NCBI GenBank assembly: GCA_030430575.1
Contig: JAUIKF010000002.1
Span: 124,001 to 188,000 of the forward strand
Length of the DNA: 64,000 nt
Direction: 5' to 3'
From: Bacteroidia bacterium
GTDB lineage: Bacteria; Bacteroidota; Bacteroidia; J057
Below the pieces are notes generated by a model. That model was not told where the DNA came from. It searched no databases and saw only the letters and a list, made by a program, of their open reading frames with translations. Position numbers and translations under genes: made by a program. Below are positions 1-8,229 of the stretch, one piece after another (within the stretch, counting starts at the first letter, position 1; each line of letters starts with the position of its first letter).

Positions 1-2518
1 CATTAGTTACCGAACCACAGCCATAATTAGTTACTTCAACAGTTACCGAATCCATTCCTAATCCACATCCGGACATTGGGCTTACAAATTCTGTAATTCC
101 AACATCTGAACCAGAACCATTAAAGATTTCAATATCATCAATGGCCATGTCAGAGGTAAGGGCTCCTCCTGTGATGCCACGGAAGCGGATATTAATGGTG
201 TTTCCAATATACCCAGTCAAGTTAACCAATGCAGAATCCCATGGAATGGTTCTTCCAGATTGTTGTTGACCTACCAGTGGAGGCATCGCATCATTATTCC
301 ATGTTGCGCCGCCATCTGTAGATACATCAACGTGAACAGAACCAGTCCCAGCACCATACATGTGATACCAGAATTTGAGCGTAGGACAAGTCAGAGTACC
401 AAGATCAATACATGGGGAAACTAATAAGAAAGAAGAATTAGTCTGCCCAGAAGCTTCTGTATACATATAGATACCTGCACTTGTGTTTAATGTATGGTCA
501 TTATTGGGACCTGTACTACCAGAACCTGCTACGCCGGCTTCAGATTCCCACATATATGCACCTCCACCATCAGTCCAACCATTAATATATGGAAGGGTTC
601 TACCACGGTTTTCTCCCCATGTCTGGAAGTCTTCAATCCAAGGGGCAGTCACTTGGTAATTAGTCACGCTATCAGTAAAAGCATTATTTGCTAAGTTTCC
701 ATCTGTGATTCCTGATGTAGGTACAAATGCAACATTTGAGGCTAAATTGTATCCTCCAGAAGAGGAAAGGTTTGCAGTAGCTGTAAATGTATAGGAAATA
801 ACCTGTCCAGGCCTAATACTATCAGAGACAGTTTCGGCTACAGGACCTGTATTTATAGGTCCTTGAGAGATAAAAGCAGCACTGATAGAGTTTGCAGGAA
901 TCGTAGAACATCCGTTATTCAAAATCTGGATGGTTATAGGGTCAGCAGCAGAACCACATCCATCTGCGGGAGAAGTAATCCCTACAACTGCCAGATCTTC
1001 TCCAGAACCACCAAACACTTCTATATCATCAATTGCCATATCACCAGAAGTGCCATTTCCGTCAACCCCTCTAAAACGAAGATTGAAAGTACTTCCTGAA
1101 TAATCTCCTAATGAGGCTGTCGCTTCTAACCATGGAGCTCCAGACAATGCTTGTTGCTGCCCTACAAGAGGGGGCATGATATCATTTATCCAGGTCATCC
1201 CTCCATCTGTAGATATATCAACATGAAGTGAACCCATAGTAGAGCCATACATGTGATACCAAAATCTTAGCTTAGGACAGCTGAGCGTATCTAGGTCTAT
1301 ACAAGGAGAGATCATAAGAGATTGTCCCCCATTCCCTAGGCTGTTTGCCTCAAGATACATAAAAGTACCTGCAGAAGTACCAAAGGTATGGTCCACATTA
1401 GGTCCTGTACCACTTGTTGGTGTTGTACCTTGATCTCCTCGCCAGGGTGTCTGTCCACCTCCATTTCTCCATCCTGCATTTGGAAAACTTCCTGTACCAA
1501 GCGCAAAGCCTTCAAAATCCTGAACAAAAGGAGCAACAATCTTCTCATTAAGCAATGAATCTACCTGGCCATTATTGCTATTATCTTTATCTGCTGGATA
1601 AATGATAAAGGTGCTTAAGGCGTAGGTACCACTATTACTCATAGTCACAGTACTAGAAAAAGTATGAACCATTGATCCATTAGGTGCCAAGGTATCCGTA
1701 ATCGTCTCAACCACCGGAAACTGAGTGCCTGACACAGGATCAGTCACTTGGAAACCAACCTGAAAATTAGTGGCTGAATTCATGCCAAGGTTATTAACCT
1801 GAACTGATACTGTCTCAGCTCCCCCAAGACATCCAGATGTAGGGCTAGACAAAACAGCTATTTTTAAGTCATCTGAAAGTGGAGGGCCATGAATAATTCT
1901 AATATTAGGACGACGGTTACTATAGGAGGTACTTCCTAAAGTATTCGTACCTGCTGTTGAACTACTAGCAATCCCAATTGCCAGGCCAGTCTTGGTTTCA
2001 TATTCCCATCGAAAAGCTCCTGTTGTAGGAGAGCCACTTACCCCAGAAATATTCCAATCAGTAGAAATTTGCAAATTCCCTCCTGAATAGGCAATTGGGC
2101 TTCCAAAATCAAAATATACCCATCCAGCTGTTCCTGGAATCATTTGATTGGTACTATTATATACTTGGGAAGCTGTTGAAATCACAGATGTCCAAGCAGT
2201 AGAACCAAGGGATGTATTGCTAGAGTTTTCTGCATAAATATTAAAAATAGCTCCACCATTAGTTGTACTAGTACCCACTTTGTCCCAAGCTACTCCCTTG
2301 ATGATATTACCCGTGGGTATACCCGCAGCAGCCAATTCAGTTGAAGTGAATAGGTAAGAATAGCGACAAAAGTCAAAGCTACTACCAGAAGATGATCGAT
2401 AAATCGGTCCATAGAAATAATTGTCCGTAGTGCCTGTGCCAATAGTCACAGTGTCATTTTGCCCAAAAGCAAAACCACTACTTAAAACCAGAAAAATAAG
2501 TAGGTAAAGTTTTCTCAT
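1..2518 (-). CDS. Large secreted MAM-repeat protein (3' end beyond window)
   Basis: The reading frame is open from an ATG at 2518 to the window edge, about 839 residues, so the C-terminus is missing. Residues 1-20 form a signal peptide ending FAFGQ. After an N-terminal region of about 200 residues come two copies of a roughly 297-residue unit. Each has a MAM/jellyroll-like domain (SPCIDLDTLSCP and SPCIDLGTLTCP, then FWYHMYG, DGG.TW, DMAIDDIE) followed by a CARDB-like Ig domain. Such proteins are surface adhesins or large secreted proteins in Bacteroidota and usually end in a T9SS sorting domain, which would lie outside the window. The promoter is not obvious. Function beyond adhesion or matrix binding cannot be read from the sequence; family assignment is by motif recognition. 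Confidence 0.85.
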   Translation of the reverse strand, partial: MRKLYLLIFLVLSSGFAFGQNDTVTIGTGTTDNYFYGPIYRSSSGSSFDFCRYSYLFTSTELAAAGIPTGNIIKGVAWDKVGTSTTNGGAIFNIYAENSSNTSLGSTAWTSVISTASQVYNSTNQMIPGTAGWVYFDFGSPIAYSGGNLQISTDWNISGVSGSPTTGAFRWEYETKTGLAIGIASSSTAGTNTLGSTSYSNRRPNIRIIHGPPLSDDLKIAVLSSPTSGCLGGAETVSVQVNNLGMNSATNFQVGFQVTDPVSGTQFPVVETITDTLAPNGSMVHTFSSTVTMSNSGTYALSTFIIYPADKDNSNNGQVDSLLNEKIVAPFVQDFEGFALGTGSFPNAGWRNGGGQTPWRGDQGTTPTSGTGPNVDHTFGTSAGTFMYLEANSLGNGGQSLMISPCIDLDTLSCPKLRFWYHMYGSTMGSLHVDISTDGGMTWINDIMPPLVGQQQALSGAPWLEATASLGDYSGSTFNLRFRGVDGNGTSGDMAIDDIEVFGGSGEDLAVVGITSPADGCGSAADPITIQILNNGCSTIPANSISAAFISQGPINTGPVAETVSDSIRPGQVISYTFTATANLSSSGGYNLASNVAFVPTSGITDGNLANNAFTDSVTNYQVTAPWIEDFQTWGENRGRTLPYINGWTDGGGAYMWESEAGVAGSGSTGPNNDHTLNTSAGIYMYTEASGQTNSSFLLVSPCIDLGTLTCPTLKFWYHMYGAGTGSVHVDVSTDGGATWNNDAMPPLVGQQQSGRTIPWDSALVNLTGYIGNTINIRFRGITGGALTSDMAIDDIEIFNGSGSDVGITEFVSPMSGCGLGMDSVTVEVTNYGCGSVTN

Positions 2519-2581
2519 AATAAAATAAATTGAACTAAAAAATGTGTTTCTCTAATATTCTAAACTACTACAGAATCTCTT

Positions 2582-2614
2582 AAAAGAAAAACTCCCAACC
2601 TATAGGCAGGGAGT
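2582..2614 (-). terminator. Intrinsic terminator after the IPTM-tail protein
   Basis: Read on the minus strand, ACTCCC and GGGAGT (2591-2596 and 2609-2614 on the plus strand) form a 6-bp stem with a 12-nt loop, followed by TTTTCTTTT. It lies about 95 bp past the stop of the gene ending at 2707 and before the MAM-repeat gene, so it separates two genes in the same direction. The rest of 2519-2706 holds no gene that I can see. Confidence 0.75.
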
Positions 2615-2706
2615 CATCTCGTGTATATGCACGCCAATAAATATGCGTCAAGGTAAAAAAAAAAGGACAGCGTATAATCGCTTCTTTTGTCATAAAATAC
2701 TGAAAA

Positions 2707-4206
2707 TCAATTGCTTGTTTTCGCTAGCCAGAACCATAAGTGTATGCCATAGGTCAAGGGAACACTAGCGAAAATTCCTCCAATAAAATCTGTAAAAGTG
2801 AGGCTGCCAGTAAGCAAAAAACTGAGGAATACTCCCAATAAAGCTAACAGCAACACAATAAAACTAGCACGAGTAAGATGGAGTTTGTGAATTGGCAAAG
2901 TTTGAGCGAGGGGCAGGGTTATGGAAGTACTTCCATGACTTCCCGAAATTTGGGTGCTCCCCATCTGTAACAGACCTGCACACGCAAGGCAAATTGCCAG
3001 GAGGATCAACGCCCACTCAGACATGGTCGGAATGGCAGTAGGAGGCGCTAGGCTCACGGGACAACTTGGGGCCGCAGGACAGTTGGCTATGTGGATAGCT
3101 CCATTATTGGCGGTGACACCTGCCCCATAGACATTGTTGAGGTCGCAAATGACGCCGTTGGCATCATTGGTAAAGGTACCAGAATTGATGAAGCCAAGTC
3201 CACCACTGAGATAAGCATCATTAAGGAAAGTTCCCGCATTTCGAATGCCTATGACAAGCAAAATATAGCCGCAGGCACTGCTGTTAGTCACATTACCGCC
3301 TGCCAAAAGTTCCATAGAGGTCCGCATGGCTGCGATTTCTATCATTTTATTATTTGCAACTACCCCCCCACTATTAACCAAAATCCCGCTCCACGTGTCT
3401 CGCACATAGATCTCCCCATCATTGATCAGGCTGGCAGTTGTCAATTCTATGCCATCATCGCCAGAGGAAGCACCGATGCCACGAATATCTAGGATCCCAG
3501 CATGTGTAAAGATAGAACCATTAGTGGCTAATATACCTTCTCCCGCACTTGTAAGGGTGATTCGCCCTTCATTAAGCGGTTGGACATTCCCCATCTCAAT
3601 CCCTGCAAAAGTGGCATTCATCCCTGTGATTTCGCCTGTAATGGCATTCTTAATGCTCGCATTATTTTGCCAGAGCATTTTTGTGTAGCCAATGGCAAGG
3701 ATATAGGAAAAATTGCGAAAATCTGCGGCGGCTCCTTCAATATGGAGCGGCATCCCTACATTTTCAATTTTTATCTCTCCATAGTTGAAAAATTCTCCCA
3801 ATACGTGAATAGCCGCATGCCCCGTCATCCCGGAGATGTGCAATGATGCACCAGCATCAATGAAGAGGTTGCCACCTGCTTGAATGGCAATACCTTTTTG
3901 CAAGGCATTCGTCACTTTCAGGATTGAAGCATTGTCCAGGGTGAGTGTCGCACCAGCTTGGATAGTAAGTGAAGCAATGGTGCCACCATCACTCGATAGG
4001 ATTGGAGAATAGGTAGTATTCGGGATGATGACGTGGTCTGCAGCAGAAGGAATGGTAGCTGGATTCCAGTTGGCCGCTTGATTCCATTCTTGTGCCTGAC
4101 CGACAGCTCCGCCCACCCAAGTTTGGGCTTGAATACTAGGCAAAAAGCGTAATAAAATAAGAATTAACGCAAGCCTATAGATAAATGGAAGGTGAATGAT
4201 ACGCAC
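2707..4206 (-). CDS. Secreted beta-helix-like protein with IPTM-type membrane tail
   Basis: 499 residues with a signal peptide (cleavage after about IQAQ, residue 28). Next is a NWNPATIPSAADHVIIP segment, the usual start of G8/autotransporter-like beta-helix passengers, then irregular beta repeats rich in N, G, I and T (DGTIASLTIQAGATLTLDN type). At residues 392-398 is IPTMSEW, the IPTL-CTERM-like motif that marks anchored surface proteins in several phyla, directly followed by a hydrophobic helix (398-415). Unusually the chain continues with two more hydrophobic segments (about 447-466 and 472-494) instead of a short basic tail. Probably a cell-envelope protein; ligand or substrate unknown. 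Single gene, with its own terminator downstream. Confidence 0.75.
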   Translation of the reverse strand: MRIIHLPFIYRLALILILLRFLPSIQAQTWVGGAVGQAQEWNQAANWNPATIPSAADHVIIPNTTYSPILSSDGGTIASLTIQAGATLTLDNASILKVTNALQKGIAIQAGGNLFIDAGASLHISGMTGHAAIHVLGEFFNYGEIKIENVGMPLHIEGAAADFRNFSYILAIGYTKMLWQNNASIKNAITGEITGMNATFAGIEMGNVQPLNEGRITLTSAGEGILATNGSIFTHAGILDIRGIGASSGDDGIELTTASLINDGEIYVRDTWSGILVNSGGVVANNKMIEIAAMRTSMELLAGGNVTNSSACGYILLVIGIRNAGTFLNDAYLSGGLGFINSGTFTNDANGVICDLNNVYGAGVTANNGAIHIANCPAAPSCPVSLAPPTAIPTMSEWALILLAICLACAGLLQMGSTQISGSHGSTSITLPLAQTLPIHKLHLTRASFIVLLLALLGVFLSFLLTGSLTFTDFIGGIFASVPLTYGIHLWFWLAKTSN

Positions 4207-4293
4207 AAGAAAAAGCTTGATTAATAGGAATTAAAAGCGTTTTTATAGGTGTTTGGGGCACTTTTTTGTTGCGGACATGGCAATAAGGCTGCA

Positions 4294-4301
4294 TAAAGGT
4301 A
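4294..4301 (-). promoter_or_regulatory. Possible -7 box upstream of the IPTM-tail gene
   Basis: TACCTTTA on the minus strand differs at one position from the Bacteroidota -7 consensus TAnnTTTG, about 90 bp upstream of the start at 4206. I see no well-spaced TTTG at -33, so this is weak. Nothing else recognisable lies in 4207-4384. Confidence 0.3.
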
Positions 4302-4384
4302 CGGCTTTTTTGGAAAAAGTACGTGTTTTTTTATTAAAATGGGTTATTACACGGGTAATATTATGAGGAAATGATAGGGTGAGT

Positions 4385-4453
4385 GAATGATAGGATGAGA
4401 GAATATATCAAGACCATTATTCAGTCATTCTCGCATCCTATCATTCTATCATT
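4385..4453. repeat. Intergenic inverted repeat built of AATGATAG words
   Basis: 4385-4404 and 4427-4446 are inverted copies matching at 19 of 20 positions, with a 22-nt loop. 4441-4453 contains, on the minus strand, the word AATGATAGAATGA, which recurs exactly at 8020-8032 and 30402-30414. It lies immediately after the stop of the peptidase gene ending at 4459, so it may end that transcript, though no strong T-run follows. Confidence 0.7.
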
Positions 4454-4458
4454 TTCCT

Positions 4459-6741
4459 CTACCTCGGCCCTGCGGGCAAATGATCGTGTAAGTAAGTTGT
4501 CAATAAGTGACGCAAATGCCTACTGGTATTTTTCCCTTCAAAAATACCGTGGGAACGATTGGGGTAGGCCATCATGCTAAAAGGCTTATTGTGAAAGATC
4601 AATTCATTGATGACAGCTTCCGCATTTTGATAGTGCACATTGTCATCGCCTGTACCATGGACAATGAGTAATTTGCCTTTGAGGTTTTTGGCGTGTGTGA
4701 CAGGAGATCCTTGTGTATAGCCCTCCGGATTGTCTGCCAATAGCCCCATATAGCGCTCTTGATAGATCGCGTCATAATAGCGCTGATCGCCTACCGGTGC
4801 TACAGACATCCCTACATGATAGAGTTCAGGAAACTGAAACATCGCGCTGAGCGTCGAAGAGCCGCCCCCACTCCAGCCCCAAATCCCGACACGCGTCTCA
4901 TCGAGAAAGGAAAACTTCGCCAAAGCAGCTTTAAGGCCTTTGGCCTGGTCACCCGCATTGACGATGCCGATCTTGCCATAAATGGCCTTGCGCCATGTGC
5001 GGCCCCGAGGGGCAGGCGTACCTCGGCTGTCGAGGCTCATCACGATATAGCCTTGCTGTGCCAACATCAAGTGCCATAGGTAGCCGCTTCCACCCCATAC
5101 GTTTTTCACAGTCTGACCCCAAGGCTCCGAGTAGACATAAATAAGGACAGGGTATTTCTTCGAAGGGTCAAAAGAAGGAGGTTTGATCATATAGCCGTCT
5201 ACTGTAGGCCCATCTTCAAGGGTTACCTTGAAATAATCGACTGCCTGGCGGCTCAGTGCATTTACTTTCTCATGAAGTCCTGAATTGGTGACCAATACTT
5301 CCTTGACCTGATGATTGGGCAGGGAAATGAGGTTTTTTACAGGTGGGGTTTCAAGATTGGAATAGGTATGAAAGGCCCAAGCGCCATCGGGAGCTAACTG
5401 ATAGCTATGGTGCCCTGTCTGCTCCGCAGGAGACAGGCGTTTGGCCTTCCCTTTTCCATTCAGCTTGCTCCGGTAGAGGTAGCGTTCGGTCGCATTATCA
5501 GGCGAAGCAATATAGTAAAGCCATCCCCCATCCTCATCCACCAATTCCAATGACATGACATCAAATGGCCAATCCGTCAAGCATTTCACCTCTTCCCCAT
5601 CACGAGATACCTCGTAGACATGGCGCCAGCCGTCCCGCTCGCTGACCCACAAGAAGGCTTCGCCATTTTTTATCCAATAAAATTCATTGTAAACATCCAC
5701 CCAAGTGTCCTCCTCTTCCGTCATCACCAAGGTCACATCTCCTGTATGTACATTTCCCAAAAACACCTTATTGGTGTTCTGGCGACGATTCAATTGCTGG
5801 AAGACAATTTCATCCGAATTGGCTGCCCATTCCATCCTCGGCAGGTAATGGTCGCGTGGCGCACCTTCTACCTTCATCCAGACAATTTCCCCTCCAGCAC
5901 TCGAAACCACCCCCAAGCGTGCGGAAGAAAGGGTTTCCCCTACTTTCGGATACTGAACAGGGATCAGGCGTGGATAAAGAGAGTCGGTATTATTGATCAT
6001 ATAAAAATCTCGCACACCTGATGCATCTAACTGCCAAAAGGCAATTTTACTGCCATCAGGACTCCAGCGGAATCCATCCCTACAGAAGAATTCTTCTTCA
6101 TACGCCCAGTCAAATGTTCCATTGATCATGGAAGTAGAGCCGTCATGCGTAAGCTGATGAATCACGCCTGATGATACCTCCTCCACATAGACATTGTGCT
6201 CCCGGACATAGGCGACCTTGCTCCCATCAGGAGAGAATTTTGCAAACATCAAAGTTGCTTCTGCCGCCTCTTCTCCTCCCATTTTTTTCAATTTATTGTC
6301 CTCCAAAGAAAGCACCCAATAGTCGCCTTTGGTATTGGCGCGCCATACGCGGCGCGTATTGGTGAATATGAGGAGCTGACTGCGATCTGCTGACCATGTA
6401 TAGGATTGGATGCCAAGGGGCCGTTTTGCGCCTTCAGGCGTGAGCTGCGCAGCAGTCACGAGGACTGTTGAAGTGCCTGTCTCAGGATTGTATAACACCA
6501 ATTCACGTGCATGTGGAGTCTCTTTAGAAGCCTCCAACAGCACATAGCCATCCTCCTGCCAACGCGCAGGTCCAAACCTGCCTTGGGAGAATTCCCCACT
6601 GTTGAAGATGCGATCTACGGTTAGAATAGAATCCTGTGCTTTTAATGCCATACTTGTCAAAAGCAGGAGCAGGGCAATGGTCAATGCTTGCCCTGAGCAG
6701 CGTCGAAGGGGAAAAGGGTTAATGGTTAATGATTTTTTCAT
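4459..6741 (-). CDS. Dipeptidyl peptidase IV family serine peptidase (S9B)
   Basis: 760 residues, the usual length of the family. A secreted signal sequence is followed by the eight-bladed DPP-IV propeller and a C-terminal alpha/beta hydrolase. The propeller carries FDWAYEEEF, the paired-glutamate motif that anchors the substrate N-terminus. The catalytic triad is visible: S624 in GWSGGGSS, D699 in HGTGDDNVH and H731 in NRSHGI. The enzyme removes X-Pro or X-Ala dipeptides from peptide N-termini, probably in the periplasm, for peptide use. Odd point: the signal sequence contains PLRRCSGQA (residues 11-19), which is the translation of a widespread GC-rich genomic repeat. Transcribed away from recF with a repeat-filled 155-bp gap between them. 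Confidence 0.93.
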   Translation of the reverse strand: MKKSLTINPFPLRRCSGQALTIALLLLLTSMALKAQDSILTVDRIFNSGEFSQGRFGPARWQEDGYVLLEASKETPHARELVLYNPETGTSTVLVTAAQLTPEGAKRPLGIQSYTWSADRSQLLIFTNTRRVWRANTKGDYWVLSLEDNKLKKMGGEEAAEATLMFAKFSPDGSKVAYVREHNVYVEEVSSGVIHQLTHDGSTSMINGTFDWAYEEEFFCRDGFRWSPDGSKIAFWQLDASGVRDFYMINNTDSLYPRLIPVQYPKVGETLSSARLGVVSSAGGEIVWMKVEGAPRDHYLPRMEWAANSDEIVFQQLNRRQNTNKVFLGNVHTGDVTLVMTEEEDTWVDVYNEFYWIKNGEAFLWVSERDGWRHVYEVSRDGEEVKCLTDWPFDVMSLELVDEDGGWLYYIASPDNATERYLYRSKLNGKGKAKRLSPAEQTGHHSYQLAPDGAWAFHTYSNLETPPVKNLISLPNHQVKEVLVTNSGLHEKVNALSRQAVDYFKVTLEDGPTVDGYMIKPPSFDPSKKYPVLIYVYSEPWGQTVKNVWGGSGYLWHLMLAQQGYIVMSLDSRGTPAPRGRTWRKAIYGKIGIVNAGDQAKGLKAALAKFSFLDETRVGIWGWSGGGSSTLSAMFQFPELYHVGMSVAPVGDQRYYDAIYQERYMGLLADNPEGYTQGSPVTHAKNLKGKLLIVHGTGDDNVHYQNAEAVINELIFHNKPFSMMAYPNRSHGIFEGKNTSRHLRHLLTTYLHDHLPAGPR
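6686..6711. repeat. REP-like repeat translated inside a signal peptide
   Basis: GCTTGCCCTGAGCAGCGTCG and the following AAGGGG belong to the CCCTGAGC...GTCGAAGGG type of short repeat found in many bacterial genomes, normally between genes. Here it lies in frame at residues 11-20 of the DPP-IV-type protein. Recognition is from memory of that repeat's consensus. Confidence 0.6.
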
Positions 6742-6797
6742 AAGTTTATTGAAGAATGAAAAGGGAAAATTGTCTTAGTCTGACAGCGAGTCTTCGA

Positions 6798-6898
6798 GCG
6801 ATCTCGCAGCGAGGGCTGTCTTCAGCCCGAGCGGTCTCGCAGTGAGCGTCAGCGAACGATCTCGCAGCGAGGGCCGTCTTCGGCCCGAGCGGTCTCTC
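6798..6898. repeat. GC-rich tandem repeat with hairpins at the recF 3' end
   Basis: Two copies of a 43-nt unit (6798-6840 and 6856-6898, offset 58 nt) share GATCTCGCAGCGAGGGC, a TCTT loop and GCCCGAGCGGTCTC. Each holds a 6-bp hairpin around TCTT: GGGCTG/CAGCCC at 6813-6828 and GGGCCG/CGGCCC at 6871-6886. The T-A pair of the first copy is C-G in the second, a compensated change. The second copy overlaps the recF stop codon at 6897-6899. The long open frame through it is only a product of the repeat's composition. Confidence 0.8.
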
Positions 6899-8012
6899 AA
6901 TCCCTACTCGCCTCCCCGTCTTGGACGGAAAAGAAAGCAATAGGCCTTGAGGTCTTTTGGGCAAAAATAGCCTCCATTCGGTCCCTGGACGTATCCGTCA
7001 CAAAAATCTGCCCTTCGATCTCTCGATCAAAGATATGGGCGATCTGACTGAGGCGGTGCTCATCAAGCTTGTCGAAGACATCGTCGAGGAGGAGAATAGG
7101 CGCTTGTAATTTTTGCTGCTGAAGGAGCTGGTACTGAGCGAGTTTGAGGGCAATGACAAAGGTTTTTTGCTGACCTTGAGAGCCAAAGTCTTTCACCGAA
7201 TGTTTGTCGATCTTAAAGCGCAAATCATCGCGGTGGATGCCTACGCTGGTGTAGAGATTGTAGCGGTCTTTTTGTTCGCTCTCTTTGTAGCGGGCGAGCC
7301 AATGGTCGATGGTGTTTTCGGTGATTTGGGAATGATAATGTAAGGAAGGCACTTCTTGCTGGGCGACTATCTTTTTGAAATACTGCTCAAAAATCGGCTG
7401 AAAGTCCGCGATGAAGTCCGTCCGCGCTTGAAAAATGGCTTTGCCATGTGGGACGAGTTGTGCGTCCCATAATTCGAGCTGCTCGGAATCGAAATTGCCA
7501 TGCGCTGCGAACAGCTTGAGCTGGGCGTTGCGCTGAGCCAGTAAGCGATCGTATTGGATGAGGTGCGTAAGATAGGAAGGGCTGTATTGGGAAATCAGCA
7601 TGTCCAGAAAGCGCCTGCGGCCTGCGGAAGGACCATTGATCAGGTCCGTATCTCCTGGCAAAATCGCCACAAGTGGCAGGCTGCCGATATGCTCACTCAG
7701 CTTCTTGAGCGGCTTTTGATCCACCAACACCTTTTTCCCTTTCCCTTTTACAAAATTGCACTGAATCTCCTCCGAAATATTCTCCTTCGTCACCTGCCCT
7801 TTTACCACAAAAAACGGCGCCCCTTCTTCTACCACCTGTTTGTCATTACTTCCTCTTAGCGACCGAGTGAAGGCCAAATAATGCAACGCATCCAGAATAT
7901 TCGTCTTTCCCGCCCCATTGGACCCATAAATACAATTGATCCCAGAAACCAATTCCAGTTCCAGGGAAGTGTAATTGCGAAAATGTGTCAGTTCAAGGGA
8001 AGCGATATGCAT
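6897..8012 (-). CDS. recF: DNA replication and repair protein RecF
   Basis: 371 residues, a normal RecF length. It is an SMC-like ATPase that helps load RecA onto gapped DNA with RecO and RecR and supports restart of stalled forks. The N-terminus reads LTHFRNY, typical of RecF, with Walker A at residues 30-38 (GSNGAGKTN). The signature region and Walker B follow near the C-terminus (GSQGQQKTF, LLLDDVFDKLD). The ATG at 8012 gives the canonical N-terminus. In many bacteria recF sits next to dnaA-dnaN-gyrB; here its neighbours are a peptidase and a flavin reductase, so it is not in an origin cluster. The last codons run into a GC-rich tandem repeat. Confidence 0.96.
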   Translation of the reverse strand: MHIASLELTHFRNYTSLELELVSGINCIYGSNGAGKTNILDALHYLAFTRSLRGSNDKQVVEEGAPFFVVKGQVTKENISEEIQCNFVKGKGKKVLVDQKPLKKLSEHIGSLPLVAILPGDTDLINGPSAGRRRFLDMLISQYSPSYLTHLIQYDRLLAQRNAQLKLFAAHGNFDSEQLELWDAQLVPHGKAIFQARTDFIADFQPIFEQYFKKIVAQQEVPSLHYHSQITENTIDHWLARYKESEQKDRYNLYTSVGIHRDDLRFKIDKHSVKDFGSQGQQKTFVIALKLAQYQLLQQQKLQAPILLLDDVFDKLDEHRLSQIAHIFDREIEGQIFVTDTSRDRMEAIFAQKTSRPIAFFSVQDGEASRD

Positions 8013-8019
8013 GAAGAGA

Positions 8020-8208
8020 AATGATAGAATGATTGGATGATAGAAGGAGAGAAAGGGAAGAGAATGAGGAGAGAATGGGAATATGATTAGATGAATAAAT
8101 GATAAAATGGGAAGCAGTTATTGAGTAAGTAAATAAGTCAAGAAATACTGATAGTCAGTAAGTTATGCCTAGGTTGGTATTTCATTTTTTACTTCCTTGT
8201 TCCTTGTT
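8020..8208. repeat. Repeat-rich recF upstream region
   Basis: The 217-bp gap between recF and the flavin reductase holds no gene. Its recF-proximal half is purine-rich on the plus strand and made of degenerate words such as AATGATAGAATGAT (8020-8033), GATTGGATGATAGAA and AGAATGAGGAGAGAATGG. At 8191-8208 is ACTTCCTTGTTCCTTGTT, which occurs again exactly on the minus strand at 17615-17632. It therefore contains two repeat families shared with other gaps. A recF promoter must lie within or beyond it. Confidence 0.65.
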
Positions 8209-8229
8209 TATTATTTGTACTTTTTCCCC

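Noticed and set aside
494-1548. Short open frames on both strands within the first 2.5 kb
   Set aside because: They lie inside the continuous minus-strand MAM-repeat frame, which has a signal peptide and domain repeats.
6746-6964. Open frame through the GC-rich repeat after recF
   Set aside because: It is produced by the repeat and overlaps recF; the arginine/alanine-rich translation has no domain features.
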